A stretch of 64,000 nucleotides of DNA from Thermothielavioides terrestris NRRL 8126 (GCF_000226115.1 NC_016458.1:4994001-5058000); one strand, 5' to 3'; positions 33,001-42,741 are shown, counted from the first letter of the stretch. Translations and numbers: made by a program. Notes: generated by a model not told the origin, from the sequence alone.

Positions 33001-34987
33001 GCTGACTTTGGCCATTGCTTGTCTCGGGCGACCTCTGAGTCTTGCCCATGACTTCTCGCTCGTAGTCAAGCAACGCTTCAAGGAACGCCGGTGATCGGCA
33101 GAAGCGCGGCGCCGCAGCTCTCAGCAGCGGAGCCAAGCTTAGATCAACAGAGCCGGCAGGGGCGCACATCCGAAGATAGGCGCGAAACCCATCGTTGACG
33201 ATGAAATTCGCCTCGTCCGTCGGCAGGGACGAGGAGGGTCGGAGCGCCAGCTTCAGCTTCTTGAGCAAGACCTCAGCGATCCTAGCGTTCGTAGACGGAT
33301 GCACCGACGCTGATTTCAGAACTCGTAAGCGCGCCGCGTACCTCGGCAAGCATTTGTCTCTCCAGGTATCAGGATCCTTTCCAAACCCGCCGCTTTCTGG
33401 GAAAGGTGTGTCCTCAAGTCTGACAAATTTGCTGACAATCTGATCCTGCCAGGACTGTGGGAGTTGGAAGGTCTCCTTCGCGCCAGGTGTGGGCAGTCCG
33501 CCGGTTTCCACCATGCGCGGCAGAAGCACGAAGAGTAGGTCTTCGTTCCCGTTCTGAGACCAGTGTGCGACAATGAACCTAGCCAGCAAATTAGTAAACA
33601 AATTGGTACGGAGGCACATCGTGACTGGACCATACTTTTGGAATTCCTTGAGGAAGAGCCCGCGGAATCTCTCTGGGTTCACGTCGGCCAAGTAGGAGCA
33701 AAAAAGAATGTACCACCTCATCAGCGGCTCCTTAGTCATGGTGCTGTTGAAGGTGGATAGAGCGGGAATGAGGGCGTCCATGGGGGCCTGGCTCCACACA
33801 ATGGCAGCGTTGGCGATAATGTCGTGCCACACTCGGGAGGCATCCATGGCCTCAATCTGTTCTTTTTGGGCGACGAGAGACCCCAGCAACTGGCCGAGCA
33901 CCTTAACGAGAGCAGCCCAATCGTGGATGCGGGTGCCTTTTCGCACACCGGCAATGACCCCCAAGATGCGAATGAACAAGATCGATTGTTGCCCCGCCAT
34001 CGCGTCGTCAACTACCCTGGTCTCAATGGTCTTGAACGTGTCCACGTTTGCGTGGTGGATGACGCTGGTAAGCACGCCGCAACAGACATCGGTCCAGATC
34101 TCCGACCCTGGCAGGCGCAGTTCCTCATCGGGCACCTGGTGCAAAAGGGCGGCGATGATCTCATGGCCAGTGGAGTGCACGCCGTTCCCAACCCCTTTAA
34201 TGGCCTCAGCAAACATGGTCATGATGCCCTGGCTATACAGCTCGAACTGCTTCAGCCCGACCATGCTCTGCAGGTCCTTCCTCACGTGCTCGATGAAGAG
34301 CGGCAGCGCCTTGTCCTTGTGGCTGGGGGCGGCCGCCTTCTTCACCAGGAAGCTCATGGCCTCGCCGGCAAAGCGAGCAATGTGTCCAGGATTCTTCTCC
34401 TTGCCCAAGAGCGGGGCTATCGCGTCGTACGTTGGCCTGAGATCCGGGACAAGCAGTCGCGAAAGGTATTTGAAGAGGAAGGCCAGGGCGCCAAAGGTCC
34501 ACTCGATGACCTCGACATCGTGGATCTTGCTGGCGAGCGTGACGATGAGGGCGAGGGCACGCGGGTAGTGCCTTTCGAAGCGCAGACCGAGATCGCGGGC
34601 GAAGGCTGCCACCAGGTCGAGTAGCGGTTCGAGGGCCTCCTTCTCATGTCGCGAGATGTACTCGGCCAGCAAGTCCATGATGCGGTCCTCATGGTAGAGG
34701 ATCTGGGCCAGCGATTCGGTCAGGGGGTTGACCTCCTGCCTGAAGGCCATGTACGGCCGCGAGAGGTTGAGTTCGGCCCATTTGTCCAGGCCCTTGCGCA
34801 GGTACGAGGTGGTCGGGTCGAGGTCTTCGGCGTCGAGGTCGTGGCGGCGTACTTTGCGCAGCGGATCGAGCGACTTGAGCTTCGAGATTTTGGCGCTGAA
34901 CGACTCCCACCGGTGGTTCTTTTGGTGCGGTGTGTTCTTGGAGCCCCTCTGGGTCTTGGCGATGCGCCCAGACATTGTAGACGGCAT
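27083..34987 (-). CDS. UTP20: U3 snoRNP / SSU processome component Utp20
   Basis: A single uninterrupted frame of 2634 residues, near the usual length for Utp20. I chose the start MPSTMSGRIAKTQRGS at 34,987; the frame is open further upstream but that extension looks non-coding. Features: an N-terminal block with DKWAELNLSRPY and EPLLDLVAAFARDLG typical of the family, HEAT-like alpha-helical repeats throughout, an acidic patch near the C-terminal quarter (EEEEGDEAEEDED), and a Lys/Arg-rich tail (KRKIEALTAPEKYGREKRKK) as nucleolar targeting. Utp20 acts in early 18S rRNA processing in the nucleolus. The absence of introns over 7.9 kb is notable. Divergent from RPB12. Confidence 0.95.
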   Translation of the reverse strand: MPSTMSGRIAKTQRGSKNTPHQKNHRWESFSAKISKLKSLDPLRKVRRHDLDAEDLDPTTSYLRKGLDKWAELNLSRPYMAFRQEVNPLTESLAQILYHEDRIMDLLAEYISRHEKEALEPLLDLVAAFARDLGLRFERHYPRALALIVTLASKIHDVEVIEWTFGALAFLFKYLSRLLVPDLRPTYDAIAPLLGKEKNPGHIARFAGEAMSFLVKKAAAPSHKDKALPLFIEHVRKDLQSMVGLKQFELYSQGIMTMFAEAIKGVGNGVHSTGHEIIAALLHQVPDEELRLPGSEIWTDVCCGVLTSVIHHANVDTFKTIETRVVDDAMAGQQSILFIRILGVIAGVRKGTRIHDWAALVKVLGQLLGSLVAQKEQIEAMDASRVWHDIIANAAIVWSQAPMDALIPALSTFNSTMTKEPLMRWYILFCSYLADVNPERFRGLFLKEFQKYGPVTMCLRTNLFTNLLARFIVAHWSQNGNEDLLFVLLPRMVETGGLPTPGAKETFQLPQSWQDQIVSKFVRLEDTPFPESGGFGKDPDTWRDKCLPRYAARLRVLKSASVHPSTNARIAEVLLKKLKLALRPSSSLPTDEANFIVNDGFRAYLRMCAPAGSVDLSLAPLLRAAAPRFCRSPAFLEALLDYEREVMGKTQRSPETSNGQSQQDEEDPLVKCLTNNLSTASHDLRLASLRILEILDITPDSNSALATMIQIEELPLNLQSVRTIAVHLRKLGQAYSHIEPDSWLIKAVPAFLFGMTTVPLSPVWDDAVEAMKKVAESKPGEEALADIAFNWLEVPSPQWSGPYKPPADDNRGPLTDFECLNLMNLREAAGFTGSVLDDPSQGMLTAFEEGQKIIESCTERARSKALKAFTALPGLAEKRSRRLVPHLLSFAAEDEAPMDKTGDDEAEELSEGSWSLPDRKALVGVFSQFNNPRVLYQSQKVYKSLLKLLANGDLELQKLALKAILTWKSDAVKPYQEHLEYLLDEARFRNELTVLFQGDNQIQPDHRSEVMPVLLHLLYGRTISKKGVASGRHGLHATRLAVIRQLSVEDMGSFLDIALGGLRTTRVVGDKGFQESEFAHEALPVRKQVGLLNMIEAIINELGTSVSFYMEALVNAVLYCLIYACRQLGGSSEEQDAEEPDQVQNASLYKVVRTTALKSLCKLFQNAQDFDWTPYQDAIVREVIAPRIEKLPAETTQGVSATWRLLGTWSSLPKSALFLSVDKRVLPKIVEILGIEKARDEVKVFALDTLKNLIDLAQAPATESEFNELIKSELLDPNIDLILKKIGSLLRDQPDIGRDLLGTAVDTVVALAPVVEKSAGVQDMVEIATFLLNQPLRKVNPKIKGSILLILKQFIVLEDLQSNAELKNKVYGTIASLFSFFKDRQNRQTLAEVLSVFASQEPWAQEVADICRDLNSYVEQRLDEPDYNTRLSAFSSITRDREVPFTIDQWMPVVHNLLYYIQQDEEFGVLSSNSADGLCKFISAVKSAWAGPDQAAFVDVLSGVILPAIYSGARDPSETVRREILRLFGFLVAHLPQWEPVADLTPLVPESDESDNAFFFHLLSPAVSRQLQALRLLEAANEKSELRSKHISQFFIPLFEHFIFDRPESGDDHGLSAQATNTIAALTASLEWQQYRAILRRFVSYVESKPDWQKRVIRLLEKEVDALRTAVSHKSGDAMDVDGETTGARPHRLAATLPDQDKLGVEIVNNFLPTLLKYIHEKDETTVSARVPVGVIIAKLLTLLPEALLNEKLPGVLTDICHILRSKSWESREMARDTLAKISAILGPDKFEFILKELRGALVKGYQLHVLSYTLHSILLAAIPAFEQGDLDYCLASIVAVIMDDIFGVTGQEKDAAEYVSQMKEVKSSKSQDSMELLAKTASITRLGELTMPLQSLLLEKLDLRTARKIDELLVRITKGLLENPAAASQDVLVFCYEVIQEVYKSEKPEEAEPKIDPRLRRYLVQKAARKSDGGVTSKHTYKLVRFAIDILRAVLKKHDNLRTPGNVAGFLPVLGDAVLSVEEEVKIAAFKALTVLAKVPFKNGDSSNLYKVAHKEAIKAISLSPTTTSDLAQSSLKLISVILRDRREIVMKDAALDMLLGKLKDDLTEPLYRHVTFNFLRCVLDRKLETASVYDTLDHVGTVMITNDDKDTRDLARGAFFQFLREYPQKRNRWEKQLKFIVANLKYEREGGRLSVMEVINLLLKKSADEFAQEVAATCFIPLVFVLANDDSEKCRLAAGELIKEIFRVADRERRAKFMTLLRSWLEQNGNAAVLKLALHAFGLYFEGREPSPQDNKDLGLVIDKLNTVLGDEQALESDWELANTALTTLQTLVQKHPQKVLAPSSSELWSEVQACLAHSHGTVKLTSIKLLSMYLADFARNAGKGAQLPLTGSHGLELDEEDVNDLVRLSLGILSAPEVDEGLAQEAVQIIMFLGGYLESAKVEEEEGDEAEEDEDNGAKESAQHADMKYLFWKLSSIIRKERQPKPEMLVSKLAAMDLLEAFSLRTPTETLLASVKTILRPLRNLTDPSIRQPFSLNEAFKTRYEALKTKAQSIMETLQRRLGSAEYTKALLAVGEDIRERRQQRSSKRKIEALTAPEKYGREKRKKFEKKKEKRKAKGREQRDLRRIYHQ

Positions 34988-35504
34988 GGCGGCGGTGTTG
35001 TCTAAGGTGCCGTTGTCTGTCGCTGCTGGCCCGAGACGCCCCAACACACTATGGACCACGCCGTAACTGGATCGCGCGCCGATTTCTCGAATTTTTTTTG
35101 GGCCGGGCAAGTGCCTGCCGAGTTTAGATAAGCTGATAAGGATCTTTGGTGGGGTGAGGAGAGCCCGCTTGTTGCATATCTTCAACCGCACCGGCTTAAC
35201 GAGAATAAGATCTCCTAGCACGGTGTAAATCACTATTCCTTAACACTGTATGTTCAAGAGTACCTAGAATGGAAAGAGGTACCAAGAGGATTGAGATATG
35301 AACGGCTCCTTCTGGGAGCGGATGCAATAGATCATGTGAATTTGACGGTAATGCAGAATAGCAATTACGGACAAAAACCTTTCAAATGCCGATTCTCTCC
35401 TCCAACCTCTCCAACCATTCTGTGCCAAACCATCAGGGGCCCGGCACTTACACGCCAACATACCACCTCAACACAAAATACTGCCCATAAACACCCGTCC
35501 ACCT
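34988..35504. promoter_or_regulatory. Divergent promoter region UTP20 / RPB12
   Basis: About 520 bp between start codons, containing an AATTTTTTTTGG tract near 35,089 and CAACCTCTCCAACC-type pyrimidine-rich sequence before RPB12. A ribosome-biogenesis gene and a shared RNA polymerase subunit share this spacer, so co-regulation is possible but not shown. Confidence 0.45.
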
Positions 35505-36026
35505 ATGATGGCCTCACACGAGCCCTATAAGCCGCCCAAGTGGTTGCTCCCCAGCTACAACCGTCCAACTGGGGGCACCAGCAACACCACCACCAAGAAC
35601 ACCACCACCAACGTCGACAGCAATGCTGCCGGTGACAATAGCAAGAGCACCTCTCAGCATCCCCAGCAGCCCCAGCAGCCCCAACAGCAGCCGCGGCGGT
35701 CCCCGGACCAGCAGGCGCAGCGGGAAATGCTGCAGCGCTTCTACAGCGGCCGGCGCGAGTACGACACGGCCGACAAGCGGATGGGCTACACCTGCGACGC
35801 GTGCGGCATGGCCTGCCGTTTCAAGGCCAACGAGCTGATGCGGTGCCCCACCTGCGGCGGCATGGTGATGCGCAAGCCGCGGGCTAAGGGGTACGTTTGT
35901 ATTTCTCTCTATGCTGCCCCTGCGATGCATTTCTTGTTTGGCTGGGAGGAGGGCTGGTGGGTGGTTTACAAGACGAGCAAAGGGCTGAGAAGTGAAATTA
36001 GGGTCTTGCAGTACCCGGCGACGTAG
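35505..36026 (+). CDS. RPB12: RNA polymerase I/II/III shared subunit Rpb12 (RPABC4)
   Basis: Two exons, 35,505-35,890 and 36,002-36,026, give 136 residues. The intron is 111 bp, GTACGT to TTAG. Residues 1-93 are a low-complexity Asn/Thr/Gln/Pro extension. The zinc ribbon has Cys97/Cys100 (YTCDAC) and Cys114/Cys117 (RCPTCGG), followed by MRKPRAKG and, from the 25-base last exon, VLQYPAT. The usual Rpb12 tail is K-x-R-T-K-R-hydrophobic-x-Q-F-E-A-R; here the R-x-K and the Q-aromatic remain but the final residues differ. A second splice acceptor at TTGCAG would give an Arg-rich end instead and fits less well. Start could also be the next codon (MASH). Confidence 0.78.
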   Translation: MMASHEPYKPPKWLLPSYNRPTGGTSNTTTKNTTTNVDSNAAGDNSKSTSQHPQQPQQPQQQPRRSPDQQAQREMLQRFYSGRREYDTADKRMGYTCDACGMACRFKANELMRCPTCGGMVMRKPRAKGYVCISLYAAPAMHFLFGWEEGWWVVYKTSKGLRSEIRVLQYPAT

Positions 36027-36345
36027 ATGAGTGGATTGGAGCGACATGGAACGGATGGCGTGAGAGGAAGTACACACGGAACTGTGATTTTGACCGGGAG
36101 AGGCATTGGCTTGACAACGGACGGAGCTAGGCACGGCGTTTTGATCGGGGCAGGGTTTTGATCGGGGCAGGGTTAACTCGTTCAATTGAGTTCCATTTGA
36201 GGCACCTTTTCGGTACCGAATCGCTATCACAAGCTAAATCGTCGCATTCGGGGTTGATACCGTGCCTCAATGTGCTCTGTGACCAGTTCGAGTCACTCCG
36301 CTCAGCTCCAACTATCAGCCGTCCCTTTCCATTGCGAACCGCTGC
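36027..36345. other. RPB12-DRN1 convergent spacer
   Basis: About 320 bp between convergent stop codons. It contains a direct repeat GTTTTGATCGGGGCAGG, twice in a row at about 36,139-36,172. No gene seen. Confidence 0.5.
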
Positions 36346-38052
36346 TTAAGCGGCTAGGGTGAAGTCCCAATCTTTAAATGCCTTCCGGAACGCCGCCACA
36401 TCCGCAGACTCCTCCTCCTCAGTTTGCACCACATCCTGCCAGACGGTTCGCTCCTCCAAGCCAAGCAGCTTGGCCATGACTTTTCTCGGATACTGCAAAT
36501 CGAACCTTACGCCGTCGTCGAACCGCAGCAGTAGGCTCTTGCCAACAACCCTACCACCCTCAGCATCGTCCTCCTCGGCCCAGATCCACACCCGGAAGTA
36601 ATCCCCCGGCAACTCATCCGCCGTGCCGAACTCCTTCGCCGCAAACTTGCCCAGCTTCAGGTCCTCCGCCAGCACGCGGAACCCAGCCTCCACCAGCCCC
36701 TTGCTGACCAGCTCAGCCGGCACCGGCAGGAACTGCCAGTGCACGTGGATGTTCCGCGCGCGGTTGATCTCCCACGTGACGGCGCCGAGCTTGCGCTTCG
36801 ACGCCGCCGCCACCATGCCCTGCAGCGCGCCGCGGAAGCGCGTCATCTCGGCGAACGTCCGGCGCGCCTCGTCCTCGCTCATGGCCGCCGCGCTGAGCGA
36901 CGCGGCGTGCTGGAAGGGCACGATGATGAAGTGGGCCGGGAAGTCGAGCCCCTGTTTTGCGAAGGTGGCGGCCGTCGGCAGGGGTCCCTTGGCAGTAGCA
37001 AGGTACGCTTCTTCGCCGATGCTGCAAACCATGTGCGTGGGCAGGTTCGGGTTGGAGAGGCAGAAGAAGCAGCGGTCCGGCCCGGGAGGAGGGGAGCGCT
37101 CGCGGCGGTGATGCTTGCGGCGGCGGTGGTCGTGGTCGTGCGCGTGGTGTCCGTCCTGGAAGCGGCTGAACTCGGCTTGGTCGGCCGTGCGTTTCTTGGA
37201 TGCAGGCTTGTAAAAAGGTGTGATGGTGCTCCCCTCCGGAGGTTGGGTAATGGTCTCGCGGTTCAGCTTAAAGGCGTACATTGACTTTGCCTTGGCCGAG
37301 TTTCCCAAAGGGGCCAGCGAGATGAAACGTGTGATGGGAATCCCTCTCTCCTTATCATCCGAGGTTTCGGGAAAGAACGGCTCCCGCTCGAAGCAGAGGT
37401 CGGCGGGTGACATGGCGAAGTGGTAGCGAGGTTTCAGAGCCTCGCAGAGTTCTGCAATTGTTTGGCTGGAAGGTGCCGTTTCAGCACCAATGTTCGCCTT
37501 CGCTGCCTTGGAGCTATTTCTCCAGATGTCAACTGGCCACATGGTAGTGAGAAGGATGTCTGCGTTGTTGGCTCCCCGGAGGGCCTTGGCATCGCTCTCT
37601 GTGTGGATTGGCTGGTGCTGCTCCTGAGACAGTCCGGCGACAATGTTCTGGTCGAGCATGCCTCCCAGAGTAACGATGCGCACGCCCTCGGAGGTTTTGG
37701 TGACGCTGCGTTTGCCGAGGTAGTGAAGATTCGGCGCGATTTCCTCGTCCTTCTCGATTCTTTCCACAACCTGCGCCGGCAACGGGGTGGTGCCTACCGT
37801 GAAGTAGGTCGAGCAAGGAATCTCAATGCGTCCAGCCAGCAAGTCGGCGAGCTGTTCATCGTCCTGGGCCTCGCTGAAGAGGTTTCCCGTGACGATTGCG
37901 AAGCTGAAGACATTTTTGGCGTGCTGCTTGGCCAGCGTGCTGAAAGCAGACCGGAGCTGGCCGTTGACGCTGCCAAAGACGAAGCTGAGCTGGTCAGTAT
38001 GACTGACGTCAATGAAGTGAAGAGCGCGTCGGACTGACATCTTGGCGGCCAT
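36346..38052 (-). CDS. DRN1: CWF19-like protein Drn1 (debranching-associated)
   Basis: 568 residues in one exon. Residues about 10-270 form a degenerate metallophosphoesterase-like domain (VTGNLF at 54-59, LGGMLD) without the full metal-binding set. A His/Arg-rich linker (GHHAHDHDHRRRKHHRRER) follows at 301-319. The C-terminal CwfJ domains start with RCFFCLSNP (Cys328, Cys331) and include a HIT-like motif NIHVHWQFLPVP (His436, His438). This is the layout of CWF19L1 and yeast Drn1, which associate with the lariat debranching enzyme Dbr1 and post-splicing complexes. Start at MAAKMSVRR; the Met at residue 5 is an alternative. Confidence 0.92.
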   Translation of the reverse strand: MAAKMSVRRALHFIDVSHTDQLSFVFGSVNGQLRSAFSTLAKQHAKNVFSFAIVTGNLFSEAQDDEQLADLLAGRIEIPCSTYFTVGTTPLPAQVVERIEKDEEIAPNLHYLGKRSVTKTSEGVRIVTLGGMLDQNIVAGLSQEQHQPIHTESDAKALRGANNADILLTTMWPVDIWRNSSKAAKANIGAETAPSSQTIAELCEALKPRYHFAMSPADLCFEREPFFPETSDDKERGIPITRFISLAPLGNSAKAKSMYAFKLNRETITQPPEGSTITPFYKPASKKRTADQAEFSRFQDGHHAHDHDHRRRKHHRRERSPPPGPDRCFFCLSNPNLPTHMVCSIGEEAYLATAKGPLPTAATFAKQGLDFPAHFIIVPFQHAASLSAAAMSEDEARRTFAEMTRFRGALQGMVAAASKRKLGAVTWEINRARNIHVHWQFLPVPAELVSKGLVEAGFRVLAEDLKLGKFAAKEFGTADELPGDYFRVWIWAEEDDAEGGRVVGKSLLLRFDDGVRFDLQYPRKVMAKLLGLEERTVWQDVVQTEEEESADVAAFRKAFKDWDFTLAA

Positions 38053-40866
38053 ACTGCAGAGCTCAGGTGTCAGGGTTACCTGCCTGCGTATAAAGAGGAG
38101 AAGGAGGGAAGGTCGGAGATTCAGGTCATGACATCCCCGATGCAGGAGCTATTGGTGGTGGAAAAGAGGCCTGAGAGTTGCTATCAGAGAAAGAGTGTTT
38201 ATAATCAGCAAGAGCGCAATTCTCCATCCGATATCGTTTTTTTTTAGATAGGTTGGAATTGCACGCCTTCAATCAGGTCAGGCTGGATTCAGCCAAGTGC
38301 GATACGCGCGTGAGATGAAGTTGCTGGACGCGACGTCAAACATCTTATCTTATCGACGCGCCCCGATAAATAGATGTTGCGATCCATGCACTTATTGAAG
38401 CCCATTGGGAAGCCGACTTAATTGAAACGGCAGTTAACCAGGCAGATCAGGTTTTGGCAGGGCTAACTAGGTAAGGGGACAAATTTTGTCCGTCTCCAGC
38501 AATTGATATGTGGTGTCTTGCGCCCCGAAATCCCCAGACTTATGCAAGGCCCTCTGCATGTCGGACCCGGCCCGATTGCGGGCTCTGGACATCGGAGCGG
38601 GGCGGCCCACTCCTTGCCGCGCCGGAACCCACATTCCCGGCGCCGAGTCCGAAGTTCCCGGGAACGTGCGTGCAAGTCTGGCTCCACAATTGATCGTCCC
38701 TTCTCAACTCTCAATCGGGGTTGTAGATCCCCATATCATTGAAGACTTACGGCTGTCCAACTCAATCCCTTTCCCAGGGCGTAAAAGAGAACAGAATCTC
38801 GAAGAAAAAAAATGCAACTCCCGATCCTTGTCGCATGCCACCGACCCGTGCCGCTTAACTCCCGGCATCGCCGCCTCCTTCCGTCGCGGCCCGTGGGGCA
38901 AGGCCAAGGCCAACACACATCCACTGGTTAAACAACAATCCCTGTCATAATAAGTCCACATCTCCGAAACCAGGTTAAGGGCTGGTTGCTATCACCAACC
39001 CTGCGATATAATAAGTTCTCACCTATGATTCGTAAGCTGCAAGGAGAAGGGGGGGAGAAAACTCTGCAAAAAGCCGTAGCCGATGGCACCATCCAAGGAC
39101 ATGGTATCTTTCCAGGGATGCACGCGCTGCCTCTGACTCACAAACTGAAAAGGGGTAAAGCAAAGAATACCGAGCACCTTGTAGTGCTGTCTTCGGTTGG
39201 TTCAATGTTTGCAAGCTGCCTTGGTATTCACCGCAGCAACCACCGCACAGGGTCGGCTGCTTGTTTCGACCCAAACGCCACATCAAAGACATCACATGCA
39301 GCGATAGCCGCCAGCGAAGTGATTTTGCATCTTTTTTTCCTATTTTTTGTTTCTCGCTACTTGAAGTGTAGTTACAAAGCCCACATTGCTCATAGCAGCC
39401 ACACACCCTCTTGTGCTCACAGGAGGGGGTAAACAGGGGGAAGACTCGCAGTCCCAAAACCGCCCCATAAGAAATGTGTCGTGTAGAGGAACAAATCCGG
39501 ACGACGACTCCCTAACTCCATGGAACCACGACATGGAGCGGTAATCGTCCCGCGGTGATAAAACAGGGCAGATAGACGGGCGGAGACGTCGAGGAAGAAA
39601 AAGGCGCCGTCAACGCCTTACGCCCTTGTCCTCCAAATCGGAAGCCGACATAGGTATCCTCCTTCGCACGGAGCATGCGAGCTTCCACAGTCTTCCTCTC
39701 CAACCATCCATCTCTCTCCCATGCCTAATGTTTCGAGGCGGAAAAGCGTCACCACCGAACCCTGTGATTATCATCCCGCACCGGAGTCCTATATTTTCCT
39801 CCACACACATTTGGCAGTCTCTGCCCCCTTCAGCCATACTCCGTGACACCCCTGGTGGAGTCATGCAAACCACTGCCAGCGCGAGCGTCGAGAGCTCAAT
39901 CTCCGTCGCCACGATTTCGACTCTCAGGGGAAGGTAGCGTGATTAGATCGACAAAGGAAAAAATTTCGAGTTGTTCGGTGGATGTCGGACCGAGTCGAGA
40001 ATGTTGTCCAGTGAAATGGTCGAACTTTGACATGGTGGGAAAGGCCCTCGAATGGGCTTGTGGTGGCGCGATCGTCAAGGGCTCCGAGGCGGACGTCGGC
40101 GGAAAAGAAAAGCAGTCCGGGAACCGTAACACGGTGGTCGCAGGTCAGTATGAAAATGATCGCCAGCCCCATTGCCGCGTAAGGGGCTGGTAAAGCGGCA
40201 TGCGCACACATTAGTGCAGAAGTCTCAACCATCCCGAAGGAATGAAAACATTTGCCGCAAATGCATGGAGAATGCAATGCTGGAAGGATGCCGACCGACG
40301 CTATGTCAATGACAATGCCGAATGACGGAAGAAACCAAGTGGACGAGCCGAAGGATGCATGACCCAAGGCCCGCTAGGCCTGGATAACGCCGCGCTATGC
40401 CAACAGTTTCAAGGAAAAGAAAGGCATTCAGGTTCGCCGACGACAGTGGGGTGACCAATCCCTGCGTCGAGGAACATGCCTCGAGTTTGTTGGGTGCATG
40501 TGTGGCAAAGGTTCGCCGACGACGGTTGGGTGACCAATCCCTGCGTCGAAGCACGCGCACCGAGTCTAGGCGCATATAGAAGGTTCGCCGATGAAGAACA
40601 AAAAAGGAGAACAAGGAAAAAAAAAAAAATCAATGTCTGAGTGGTAGGACCTGTGTCCACATGTGAGGGACAGCATACAGTGGTTGCTGAAGGGAGGGTA
40701 TATGTTCAGGTAACATCGAGATGTCGGGACGGCGAACAGCGTGTTCGCCAGCCGATGGAGGGTACTGAAAGGGTTCAGCCCAGCAGACCGTGTGCCCGAC
40801 CCTAACACACGTCCAAGGCATCCCGAACCGAGCCCTGAGTAGAGCTCCTGCACCAGATCGTCCGCG
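38053..40866. other. Intergenic, 2.8 kb, no supported gene
   Basis: Lies between the DRN1 start and the CDC25 stop. All open frames are short, on both strands, and without recognisable motifs. The left part must contain the DRN1 promoter; it has a TTTTTTTTT tract near 38,240. The right part holds the tandem repeat at 40,430-40,590 and an A-rich tract at 40,616-40,630. A fast-evolving multi-exon gene or a non-coding RNA cannot be excluded. Confidence 0.5.
40430..40590. repeat. Tandem repeat, 79/72-bp period, 2.2 copies
   Basis: Units begin AGGTTCGCCGACGAC at 40,430 and 40,509 and a third partial AGGTTCGCCGATGA at 40,581. The first 40 bases of units 1 and 2 are nearly identical, including GGGTGACCAATCCCTGCGTC. 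The second half of each unit diverges. No coding frame is conserved around it. It lies downstream of CDC25. Confidence 0.8.
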
Positions 40867-42741
40867 TCAGAACGACACCATGCGCCTGGCATACGCTCGG
40901 TCAGTGCCGATGGGAGATGAACCCAGCATGCTCGACAGGTCAGACTCGCGGGTGCCGAGACGACTGGGGCCAGTAGGCGAGTCGAGCAGAGTCGGATCTT
41001 GTTGCCCAAAGGCGTAGGTCTGCGCGCGGCCCAAACCCTTCCGGTTCTGGCGCAGTCGGCCCAATTCCCGCTCGCACGTGTTAACATGCTCGGCCGCGTT
41101 CATTTCGACATAAGCCTGGGGGTAGCAACGCTCCGGGTGCTCGGCGAAAAAGGCGCTGTAGCCGCCGTCCAAGATGTAGACCTCAGGATACGTAAGTTTC
41201 GGGTACTGCTCGACGTTTGCCTCCCGGTCCTTGGAGCGGATGTGGCGAGCCATTATGGGTGCCCGATGTACCGAGTATTCACAGTGGAAAATCAGGAGCG
41301 TGCGGCCCTCAATCGGGGTGTCCACCAACTGCGTAGCCAACAACTCCTTGTCGTTGTAGTTGATAGCGCCGTTGATGTGGCCTCCTTCGTACTCATACTC
41401 GAACCGGCAGTCGATGATCATCTTGTGGTCGAAATGCTCATTATATTTGCCGTCCAGCACTTCCAGCATCGTCTCACGCGTGATGCGTGGTATGGTCTCG
41501 GTCGGATCGTCCGAGAAAAAGTGGGGCAGGACGTACTCGGGAGGCTCCTCGATGTCCGCGACAGAATGAAGAGCAAACCCCGGAGGCATGGGCTGGCCCC
41601 CACTCTTCGGCTTGACAGCATCGCCGGAATTCTCGAACATGCTCACGGAGCGCCGGTACTGCTTCCGGGGTCGCAGAAACGGATTTGACGTCCTCCGAGT
41701 ATGACTTGCAACAGGCGACCCGTTGCGAACGCCGCTCATGGCACTCAGGCTGTTGAAGTTCGGTTTCGGCCGGGAAAAGGCCACGGAAGGACACGGACTA
41801 TTCGCGCTCTTTGGGCGCCGTTCCTGAGGGGGGGAGTCCTGGAAACATTCGCTCGGCGACATTGCTGCCGAGTGGGAAGTGTTCAGCTGGCCATCGCCCC
41901 CGGCCTCAAACCGGAACGGCGGCGGCTGGTTCTCTGCATTCGAGCGGGTAAGCAGCCCGCTGGTGCTGAAACCTTTGGCTCTGGTGAGAGATGGCCGCCT
42001 AAGACCAAGCCTTCTCCGGCTGCCGCAAGCGGAAGAGCGAGCATTAGCGATGAACTATGCGAGTGGCAATCCTGTGCAAGAAAGACTTACTCGGATACAA
42101 TAGGCTTTACGGGCTGCAGGGCGCTCGGGCGTAGGGCCGGACTGTCCAGCATGTCGTCGTCGTTGGCCCCCGGTGTCGGCGACGGGGCCTCTGTATGGGC
42201 TATGAAGGGCGCCTTGTGTGGTAACGGAGACATGTCCATCATATCCACGCAGCCAGGGGATGACGAAGGCGGCAGGGGGGGCGTAGTCAAGTGCCCTGCA
42301 CATGCTTCTCATCAGTTCCCCGACTCACACGACCACAGCCACCGACGACACCCAGGCTTACCACGAGCTTCAAACGCATCCATCATGGTGGCCGTGGTGA
42401 AAAGGGCCCGGCGCGGGGTTGGGAACATTGGACTACTTGTAGGATTGGGTCAGATATAACTCGCGGCAACAGGCGTCACGGGAGACGGGCCACAACCCGG
42501 GGGGATGTACTGACCTAGCTTCGTTGAGCTTGAAGTTTTGTGACAAGTCCGCTGCCAGAGACGCCGCGGGAGAGGAGCCTTGAACGGCCTTGAGATTGAA
42601 GTACTCGGCGTTGCGCAGCTGGAAAGTGAATTGGCCTCTATCGAGCGGGCTGGGCACCAGGCGCGGTCCAAACATGTTGGACTGACCGAAGTTGGAGGGC
42701 GGCGTGGGCCGCATGGCAGCCAGTGGCGACGAGGTTTCCAT
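40867..42741 (-). CDS. CDC25: M-phase inducer phosphatase Cdc25
   Basis: Four exons (42,515-42,741; 42,362-42,435; 42,091-42,295; 40,867-42,019) join in frame to 552 residues. Donors are GTCAGT, GTAAGC and GTAAGT. The N-terminal half is Ser/Pro-rich and regulatory, starting METSSPLAAMRPTPP, with RRALFTTATMMDAFEARG and a RRRLGLRRPSL segment. The C-terminal rhodanese-type catalytic domain has IIDCRFEYEYEGGHINGA at about 370-387 and the phosphatase loop HCEYSVHRAP, with catalytic Cys at about residue 415. Cdc25 removes inhibitory phosphates from Cdk1 to allow mitosis; the Aspergillus orthologue is NimT. The last about 60 residues beyond the domain are low-complexity. Confidence 0.95.

Noticed and set aside
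27089..35066. Many + strand frames up to 286 codons opposite UTP20
   Set aside because: Antisense shadows of a long GC-rich gene without motifs or own promoters.
39023..40614. Open frames of 100-150 codons between DRN1 and CDC25
   Set aside because: No motif, no consistent splice structure and contradictory frames on both strands; listed as intergenic.
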